This document shows positions 1-4,443 of a stretch of 6,818 nt of DNA, piece by piece. The notes under the pieces are model-generated. The model searched no databases, was not told where the DNA came from, and saw nothing but the letters and a program-made list of their open reading frames with translations. Within the stretch, counting starts at the first letter, position 1, and each line of letters opens with the position of its first letter. A program made the position numbers and the translations under genes. The stretch spans positions 35,617 through 42,434 of the forward strand of contig DJPE01000051.1 of the NCBI GenBank assembly GCA_002439705.1. The letters run 5' to 3'. Source of the stretch: Christensenella sp. UBA6420. Its GTDB lineage: Bacteria; Bacillota; Clostridia; Christensenellales; DTU072.

Positions 1-608
1 CCGACAAGACTTGCCAATAGCCACCCGTTCTCGTCGGAGTTTTCTTCGATAATTTTCGTTATTGTCCTTTTGACTTCTTCGAGCGGCGTGGTGGAATTCT
101 GTTCGGCTTTCGGTTTTGTCTTGGTCTTTTTCGCGGCGGTCTTCTTTACTTTCTTCTCTATCTCCTGCGCCACTTCTTCGTTAATAAGGTCGACGAACTT
201 AAAGCGGTTGCAGGCGGCGACGAAAGCCTTAGGGGTTTGTTTCTTACCCATACCGATGACGTACATTCCCGCTTCTCTCAGTCTCGACGCGAGTTTGGTA
301 AAATCGCTGTCGGACGACACAAGACAGAACCCGTCCACTTTGCCCGTGTAGAGAATATCCATAGCGTCTATTATCATAGCCGAATCGGTAGAATTTTTGC
401 CCGTGGTGTAGGCGTACTGCTGCATCGGCGTAATGGAATATTCCAAAATTATATCCTTCATCGATTTCAGATTGCTGCTCGTCCAGTCGCCGTACATTCT
501 CTTGTAGGTAATGACGCCTTCGTTTGTGACTTCGTCCATTACCGTCTTTATATAATCTTTGCTGTTGTTATCCGCGTCGAACAACACGGCAAAACGTTTT
601 TCCTGCAT
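1..608 (-). CDS. NYN-domain (LabA/PIN-like) putative ribonuclease with C-terminal LOTUS/OST-HTH domain, partial
   Basis: The frame opens at the ATG at 608-606 and stays open for 202 codons to the window edge, so the C-terminus is missing. The start is supported by AAAGGAAG placed 6 nt upstream. The N-terminus reads RFAVLFDADNN (residues 5-15), the first acidic strand of NYN domains. Further acidic positions lie at D75 (KNSTDSAMIIDAMD) and D100/D102 (LVSSDSDF), followed by VIGMGKKQTPKAFVAACNRF near 117-136. NYN domains share the PIN/FLAP nuclease fold and bind a metal through such Asp residues. After a Lys/Ala-rich linker (about 152-172), residues 174-202 (PLEEVKRTITKI ... ENGWLLASLV) resemble the start of an OST-HTH/LOTUS domain, an RNA-binding winged helix often joined to NYN. 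Likely a cytoplasmic RNA-processing or RNA-binding protein. The target is unknown and the nuclease activity is inferred from the family. Confidence 0.88.
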   Translation of the reverse strand, partial: MQEKRFAVLFDADNNSKDYIKTVMDEVTNEGVITYKRMYGDWTSSNLKSMKDIILEYSITPMQQYAYTTGKNSTDSAMIIDAMDILYTGKVDGFCLVSSDSDFTKLASRLREAGMYVIGMGKKQTPKAFVAACNRFKFVDLINEEVAQEIEKKVKKTAAKKTKTKPKAEQNSTTPLEEVKRTITKIIEENSDENGWLLASLV

Positions 609-629
609 TTTATTCTTCCTTTATTTATT

Positions 630-669
630 AGTATACGTATATATTAACACAAAAATATACTTTTGTATA
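630..669 (-). promoter_or_regulatory. Candidate promoter and palindromic sites upstream of the NYN gene
   Basis: The minus strand carries a -10-like TATACT at 635-630, which would start transcription about 15 nt before the ATG. No good -35 hexamer is visible. The -10 overlaps the palindrome TATACGTATA (632-641). A second inverted repeat, TATAC-TTTT-GTATA (656-669), uses the same TATAC half-sites. Two related palindromes at a promoter suggest a repressor or activator site, but the region is very AT-rich and such repeats arise easily by chance. Confidence 0.3.
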
Positions 670-705
670 ACGATACGCTATTATTTCGACGTTTTTATAA
701 TCCTT

Positions 706-746
706 ATAAAAAATCCGCTCCCCGAATTATTCCGAAAGAGCGGATT
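706..746 (-). terminator. Rho-independent terminator after the DUF308 gene
   Basis: On the minus strand AATCCGCTC (746-738) pairs perfectly with GAGCGGATT (720-712), a 9-bp stem with a 17-nt loop. A run of six T (713-708) overlaps the end of the stem. It begins about 33 nt after the DUF308 stop codon and separates that gene from the NYN gene. Confidence 0.85.
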
Positions 747-778
747 GGTTTGCTGTTTTCGTAAGCTCATCGAACCGA

Positions 779-1402
779 CTATTTGTTTTCGTCCGAGTCG
801 GTTACGTCGACCACGTCGCTTACGTCTTCCATACGGCTGCGTTCAAACTCTTTTTTTACGGTCTTTTTTACCTTATGAACGTACGCGCTGTAATAAACGG
901 TAGCTATTATGTCGCATATACCGTCGATAATAAGGGATACGCCCGCCATAATCATAATGGAATCGAACGAACCGAACATAACGATAAGTCCGAGCACTAT
1001 CGTAAGAGCCGCAAGGATAAACAGCATCCAACCGCCCTTAACGTGATCGCGTACGCACTGAATACCGTCGCGCACCTTGAACAAACCGTCCATCACGAGA
1101 TAGATACCGAATACCACGGTGATTATTCCGAGTACGACTCCCGGACGGGTAAGGCAGAATATGCCAAGTAACATAAGCATTATGCCGTAAACCAGGAATC
1201 CGGGCATAGCGAACCTTGCCGTGAAGAACTTAACGAAAAAATAAATTCCGAGTGCAAGTATCATAACGCCCGCAACGTAACAAAGCACCGCTCCCGAAGA
1301 CGCGGGGGTAACTATAAACACGATACCGACTACTATCGCGATAATCGCGGTAATGACGGTTTCCCACTTGATTTTCTTAATAAGACTTTTCAAAGTTTCC
1401 AT
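779..1402 (-). CDS. DUF308/HdeD-like six-helix membrane protein
   Basis: The 207-residue protein has six hydrophobic segments at about 15-32, 37-57, 65-84, 88-108, 124-143 and 147-170. They fall in three hairpins with Pro/Gly turns (VTPASSG near 32, TRPGVVLG near 86), the pattern of the DUF308 (HdeD) family. HdeD is linked to acid resistance in enterobacteria, but the function in Bacillota is unknown. There is no signal peptide and no catalytic motif. The tail after 175 is first basic (KVKKTVKKEFERSR) and then strongly acidic (EDVSDVVDVTDSDENK), probably a cytosolic extension. The start at 1402 is preceded by AAAGGAG (1418-1412) with a 9-nt spacer. It is a single-gene unit: the peptidase upstream ends in its own terminator and this gene has one too. 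The family assignment is fairly sure; the role is not known. Confidence 0.85.
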   Translation of the reverse strand: METLKSLIKKIKWETVITAIIAIVVGIVFIVTPASSGAVLCYVAGVMILALGIYFFVKFFTARFAMPGFLVYGIMLMLLGIFCLTRPGVVLGIITVVFGIYLVMDGLFKVRDGIQCVRDHVKGGWMLFILAALTIVLGLIVMFGSFDSIMIMAGVSLIIDGICDIIATVYYSAYVHKVKKTVKKEFERSRMEDVSDVVDVTDSDENK

Positions 1403-1467
1403 ATTTCTCTTCTCCTTTCGGTTTTGTTCCCGCCTTCTTTCGGACGGTGAATTTCTTTTACAGTTGT

Positions 1468-1496
1468 ATAATAATTGTCCTAACTTAAAATAACAT
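1468..1496 (-). promoter_or_regulatory. Weak candidate promoter of the DUF308 gene
   Basis: The 186-nt stretch between the peptidase terminator and the DUF308 start is AT-rich. On the minus strand it holds TATTAT (1473-1468, one mismatch to the -10 consensus) 17 nt after ATGTTA (1496-1491, three matches to the -35). The resulting leader would be about 60 nt. The AT-richness makes other choices possible. I see no riboswitch-like structure here. Confidence 0.3.
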
Positions 1497-1588
1497 TAAA
1501 AATTTATATAAATTTCTGTACGAATTATGATTTTTTTCTGTCATTATTAGTTTTGTTACGGAAAGCGGGTTTGATACGGTAGTTTACG

Positions 1589-1617
1589 AAAAACGCCGCT
1601 TACGACAAGCGGCGTTT
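1589..1617 (-). terminator. Strong Rho-independent terminator after the M28 peptidase gene
   Basis: On the minus strand AAACGCCGCTT (1617-1607) pairs with AAGCGGCGTTT (1601-1591), a perfect 11-bp GC-rich stem with a 5-nt loop. A run of five T (1593-1589) overlaps the end of the stem. It lies 8 nt past the peptidase stop codon and makes the peptidase a separate transcription unit. Confidence 0.93.
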
Positions 1618-1625
1618 AATTTATT

Positions 1626-2855
1626 TTATTTTCCGTTCTCGGCGAGTTCGTCTATCTCTTCGACGAAGCGGCACAGCACTCCAAAAGTCTTTTCCAGACA
1701 CTCTTTGTCCACGTCTTCGGCTACGTCGAGTCGCGTATGGTAATATCTCGGCAGATTAAAGTTCATCGCGGTCACGCATACGCTGTTGAAACCGCCCGCC
1801 GTGTACGCCGCAGCGTCGGTAGCGCCTAACGCAACGCTTCCTTTCTTGCACTTAACGCCTTCCTTTTCGCAGGCTTCGAGCCACAATTCGGTAGCTTCTT
1901 TATCGCATTTTACCATACCGTTCATATCCTTATAATTGACGAGCATATGGTCTTCTTCTCTTATAGTGTCGATACAGAGTATCGTGGTCGGACAGTCTCT
2001 GAAATCGTCCTTGTGCGCCTTGACCCACGCTTTCGCTCCGCGTAAACCCGCTTCTTCTCCGCCCGCACATATACAACCTACTTCGGTATGTTCGAAAGTT
2101 ATATTATTGTCGGCGAGAGCTTTGAGAAAACTTATTCCCATGGCGCACCCGGTAAGATTATCGGTAGCTCCGTCGGAAACAATTTTCGGGTTGAAAAGGA
2201 AATACATAAGTATCCAGAACGGAACGAAAATTCCGCCGCAATACATCGCTATATTGATAGCGGTATCCGCGCAGTGAGAAAAGAGATACCCCTTGGCACA
2301 CGCCGCGACCGCCACCGCTGTAAAATACAGTATGCCTATTACCGAAATAAGGAAATGCGCTATAAACGCCTTGCCGCCTAAATAATAGTTAAGCGTCCAT
2401 TCGTACGCCGCGTCGGCGTGTCCGCTTATTATTACTCTGCGTTTTACTTCTCCCGCAGGCTTCTTTATCGCCGTCATATTGAGCGATTCTCTTTCGGGAA
2501 AAAGTTTGTCCACGACTTTTTTATAGAAGACGAATTCGAGTATCATTATCGCCATTCCGACTAAAATAAGTATTACGGAAACGAGCGGCATAAAAAACGC
2601 AACGACGAACGCCGCGAGTATCAGCGTAACGGTAATGTATATCCAGCCCATAAACGCCAACGTATTTACTTTGTACGGTTCCGTGGTTACCGTATCGGCG
2701 TAAGGTTTTACCGTTTCCGCCATGTAGTTTACGGCGTCGCGTTCTCCTTTGCTTCCGCAATCACGCTTTGAAAATTTTGAGATGACGCTTCCGATAAAAT
2801 CGAACATAAACGCCGCGCTCTGTTTCTTGTTTTTGTACGCGTTATCGAGTTTCAT
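1626..2855 (-). CDS. Membrane-embedded M28-family zinc aminopeptidase-like protein
   Basis: The 409-residue protein has all M28 metal-site motifs in order: H146 and D148 (SGHADAAYEW), D232 (GATDNLTG), the catalytic/metal pair E267-E268 (GGEEAGLRG), D296 (CIDT) and H373 (YYHTRLD). In this family they bind two zinc ions and cleave N-terminal residues or small peptide-like substrates. Four membrane helices interrupt the fold: about 67-89 and 91-111 before the first ligand, and 163-187 and 200-221 between D148 and D232. Basic residues flank 112-140, so the catalytic part probably faces the cytosol; there is no signal peptide. The start at 2855 has AAGGGGA (2868-2862) 6 nt upstream. It is transcribed alone from the promoter at 2891-2919 to the terminator at 1589-1617. 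All ligands are present, so it is probably active. The substrate is unknown. Confidence 0.9.
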   Translation of the reverse strand: MKLDNAYKNKKQSAAFMFDFIGSVISKFSKRDCGSKGERDAVNYMAETVKPYADTVTTEPYKVNTLAFMGWIYITVTLILAAFVVAFFMPLVSVILILVGMAIMILEFVFYKKVVDKLFPERESLNMTAIKKPAGEVKRRVIISGHADAAYEWTLNYYLGGKAFIAHFLISVIGILYFTAVAVAACAKGYLFSHCADTAINIAMYCGGIFVPFWILMYFLFNPKIVSDGATDNLTGCAMGISFLKALADNNITFEHTEVGCICAGGEEAGLRGAKAWVKAHKDDFRDCPTTILCIDTIREEDHMLVNYKDMNGMVKCDKEATELWLEACEKEGVKCKKGSVALGATDAAAYTAGGFNSVCVTAMNFNLPRYYHTRLDVAEDVDKECLEKTFGVLCRFVEEIDELAENGK

Positions 2856-2890
2856 TCCGAGTCCCCTTAGAATAAATTTCTGTCGAATAA

Positions 2891-2919
2891 ATTATATACT
2901 TCCGCAACGTTTTCGTCAA
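2891..2919 (-). promoter_or_regulatory. Near-consensus sigma-A promoter of the M28 peptidase
   Basis: The minus strand reads TTGACG (2919-2914, 5 of 6), a 17-nt spacer, then TATAAT (2896-2891, 6 of 6). The predicted start near 2884 leaves a short leader of about 29 nt carrying the ribosome binding site. The repeat-rich segment 2921-3134 therefore lies just upstream of the -35 and outside the peptidase mRNA. Confidence 0.85.
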
Positions 2920-2920
2920 T

Positions 2921-3134
2921 ATGGTAAAACGCCCAGGAGCGTCCCATGCACGTTGCTTTACGCAGTAAAAACCGGGAGAGATGATTTACACAAGAGATAT
3001 GTTGTCAAACGGCAACAAGAAGCGGATATAAATCATAGTTTTTTGCTGCTTTTGCGAAAACTTCACCTACCGTACTTAGTACGCCTACGTCTCGTTTTCG
3101 CAAAAAATCAACGCACCTGTACCACTCCTAAGTG
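2921..3134. repeat. Structured intergenic element with nested inverted repeats, possibly a dispersed repeat or ncRNA
   Basis: This gene-free stretch between the S-component stop and the peptidase promoter holds several inverted repeats. ATGATTTA (2981-2988) pairs with TAAATCAT (3029-3036) and encloses a hairpin GTTGTC-AAAC-GGCAAC (3001-3016). TTTTGCGAAAAC (3050-3061) pairs perfectly with GTTTTCGCAAAA (3094-3105) and encloses the palindrome CGTACTTAGTACG (3071-3083), itself flanked by direct repeats of CCTAC (3066-3070, 3084-3088). TTTAC-GCA-GTAAA (2958-2970) adds a small hairpin. None is followed by a T-run on either strand, so these are not typical terminators. On the minus strand 3127-3008 is open for 40 codons without a start codon; I do not call it a gene. 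The edges are estimates and the strand is undecided. Confidence 0.5.
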
Positions 3135-3141
3135 TTTTGTT

Positions 3142-3681
3142 CTATTTTTTATCAATATTATCGACGTAAACTTTTTCGTTTATGACCGCGACCAAAGACG
3201 GGATAATTAAAATTTGCAACGCAATTCCGGGGATAGCGTTAAGTACCGCGCCCGAAAGGAACGCCTGAAACGTAAATTTAGCCGAAGTAGCGGTCAGGCA
3301 AACGAACATCGCAAGTCCCCATACGAGTCTTCCGATAATCATCGAAACGAGAAGTTCGGGGTAAAGATAAAATTTCTTCTTCGGAAGCAACTTATACGCA
3401 AGTCCCGCTATAAGTCCGTAAGCTGCGAGTTCGAACGCCATACAGGTAGCCGTGGGGAAAATCGGCGGCATACCGAAACATACCGAACGGAGAAGCGGAG
3501 CGATGAACCCCACTATCGCACCGTACTGCCAGCCGCATACAAAACCACACAAAAACACGGGGATATGCATCGGACACAGCATACTGCCTACCTGCGGTAT
3601 CTGCCCCGTAAGGAAAGGCAAAGCGAGCGCAAGCGCAAGAAAAAAAGCCGATAAAGTTATCTTTTTAGTGCTACTTCTCAT
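3142..3681 (-). CDS. ECF transporter S component (substrate-binding membrane subunit), substrate unknown
   Basis: The 179-residue protein is almost wholly hydrophobic, with six predicted helices at about 8-26, 36-53, 54-70, 75-97, 108-130 and 144-166. This is the size and topology of energy-coupling-factor S components, which bind a vitamin or similar micronutrient and dock on a shared EcfA-EcfA'-EcfT module. CPMHIPVFLCGFVCGWQYG (36-54) and the later PIFPTATCMAFELAAYG (73-89) resemble the ECF S-component family that includes pantothenate- and folate-type members. The ligand cannot be read from sequence. No A or T subunit is in the window, so it presumably uses a module encoded elsewhere. It starts 2 nt after the methyltransferase stop with only a weak GCGGA as ribosome binding site, which suggests translational coupling. 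No clear terminator follows; the inverted repeats at 3050-3105 may stabilise or end the mRNA. Confidence 0.85.
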   Translation of the reverse strand: MRSSTKKITLSAFFLALALALPFLTGQIPQVGSMLCPMHIPVFLCGFVCGWQYGAIVGFIAPLLRSVCFGMPPIFPTATCMAFELAAYGLIAGLAYKLLPKKKFYLYPELLVSMIIGRLVWGLAMFVCLTATSAKFTFQAFLSGAVLNAIPGIALQILIIPSLVAVINEKVYVDNIDKK

Positions 3682-3683
3682 AA

Positions 3684-4262
3684 TTAAATTTTCCGCAATC
3701 TCATTAAGTATACGTTATCGTCGTCGATAAGGCGGTCGGCTACGAAGTATTTTTTCATGGTTTCCGCTTCCTTTTCGACGGGCAAAAGATTTCTCGACAC
3801 CCTTTTAGCCACGCCGTCATGGTGTCTTGTAAGTTTCGTTCTCGACATATTGTGCAGTACGACGAGCAAACCGCCGCTTGTCAGAAGTTCCGCCGCCTTT
3901 TCGGCAAACTTTTCAGAGTCTATAAAATGCGGATAGGCGTTGAAACAGACGATAGCGTCGAAAGTTTCTCCCCCGAAAGTATAAAAATCTTCGGTAAGGA
4001 ACTTTATATTTTTCCCGTCGTGAGTATCTTTCGCTATCCTTATCATATTCGGCGAAAGGTCAATAGCCGTCACGGGAACCTTAGTTATATTAAATAACGC
4101 TTCGCTTATTATTCCCGTTCCGCACCCGACGTCGAGAGTTTTCATTCCCTTTTCTAATCCTGCGTAGGTTTCTATAAAGTCGGCTATTTCTTTCGGCGAA
4201 CGTTTTTCCGCGGCGTTCCACCCGTCGGCTAATCTGTCGAAGAATTCTTTTATTTCATTCAT
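3684..4262 (-). CDS. Class I SAM-dependent methyltransferase
   Basis: The 192-residue protein is a short Rossmann-fold methyltransferase. Motif I is LDVGCGTG (43-50), which binds S-adenosylmethionine. Motif II ends in the acidic AIDLS (67-70; D68 contacts the ribose hydroxyls), E91-D92 is the post-II acidic site, and motif IV is FDAIVCFNAYPHF (101-113). The N-terminus (MNEIKEFFDRLADGWN) is typical of the methyltransferase-11-type small proteins, which supports this start. It lacks obvious DNA or rRNA target-recognition domains, so a small-molecule substrate is likely but unproven. It is the first gene of an operon with the ECF S component, so a link to the transported compound or its cofactor is possible. 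No Shine-Dalgarno sequence is visible at the start, only GAGA 10 nt upstream, and the promoter lies immediately upstream. Confidence 0.9.
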   Translation of the reverse strand: MNEIKEFFDRLADGWNAAEKRSPKEIADFIETYAGLEKGMKTLDVGCGTGIISEALFNITKVPVTAIDLSPNMIRIAKDTHDGKNIKFLTEDFYTFGGETFDAIVCFNAYPHFIDSEKFAEKAAELLTSGGLLVVLHNMSRTKLTRHHDGVAKRVSRNLLPVEKEAETMKKYFVADRLIDDDNVYLMRLRKI

Positions 4263-4268
4263 TGTTAT

Positions 4269-4319
4269 AGTATCTCATAATTTTTCGTTAAAGTCAACGC
4301 AAGGCGTTTCAAAAAAAAA
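4269..4319 (-). promoter_or_regulatory. Promoter of the methyltransferase/S-component operon, possibly leaderless
   Basis: The minus strand has TTGACT (4297-4292, 5 of 6), a 17-nt spacer and GATACT (4274-4269, 4 of 6). Nine consecutive T on this strand (4319-4311) fall at about -49 to -57, where an UP element would sit. The predicted transcription start about 7 nt downstream coincides with the ATG at 4262, so the mRNA may have little or no leader. Confidence 0.6.
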
Positions 4320-4351
4320 CCTTTCCGTGCCCAATAAAAACCAAACTACCC

Positions 4352-4412
4352 TAAAACGTTTTACGCAAAAGGTAAATAATGTTAAAATGTAACCGCTCGG
4401 CTATTAACGAGC
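4352..4412 (+). promoter_or_regulatory. Candidate promoter, palindromic operator and leader hairpin for the ABC exporter operon
   Basis: On the plus strand TTTACG (4360-4365, 4 of 6), a 17-nt spacer and TAAAAT (4383-4388, 5 of 6) form a plausible promoter giving a leader of about 50 nt. The perfect 12-bp palindrome TAAAACGTTTTA (4352-4363) overlaps the -35 and could be an operator. GCTCG (4395-4399) and CGAGC (4408-4412) form a small hairpin at the start of the leader, without a T-run, so it is not a terminator. No regulator gene is adjacent. The assignment rests on sequence match alone. Confidence 0.45.
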
Positions 4413-4433
4413 ATTATATATTATCATAATTAT

Positions 4434-4440
4434 AGGTAGG
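4434..4440 (+). promoter_or_regulatory. Ribosome binding site of the first ABC gene
   Basis: AGGTAGG lies just upstream of the ATG at 4444 and contains AGG 7 nt from the start codon. It fixes this start for the first exporter subunit. Confidence 0.6.
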
Positions 4441-4443
4441 TAT

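Noticed and set aside
237..647. Plus-strand 136-codon open frame opposite the NYN gene
   Set aside because: The opposite strand encodes a clear NYN domain with conserved acidic motifs, so this is a shadow frame.
3062..3093. CGTACTTAGTACG with CCTAC flanks as a tyrosine-recombinase attachment site
   Set aside because: No integrase gene, tRNA gene or second copy is in the window, so a recombination role cannot be supported.
3050..3105. The 12-bp inverted repeat as an intrinsic terminator for the S-component operon
   Set aside because: No T-run follows the stem on either strand and the loop is over 30 nt long; at most it stabilises a 3' end.
3105..3134. T-box-like sequence GGAGTGGTACAGGTGCG on the minus strand
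   Set aside because: It only loosely resembles the T-box antiterminator core (GGTGG followed by ACCGCG). No specifier stem precedes it, and it lies after the S-component gene and outside the peptidase leader.
2749..3210. Plus-strand 153-codon open frame across the M28 start, the intergenic repeat element and the S-component end
   Set aside because: It overlaps two well-supported minus-strand genes and crosses the inverted repeats. It has no ribosome binding site and shows no recognisable domain.
3214..3654. Plus-strand 146-codon open frame rich in Arg, Lys and Ser
   Set aside because: It is antisense to the S-component gene; its basic composition is what the complement of a hydrophobic membrane gene gives.
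4395..4412. Leader hairpin of the ABC operon as an attenuator or riboswitch
   Set aside because: The stem has only five base pairs, with no T-run and no alternative pairing that I can see.
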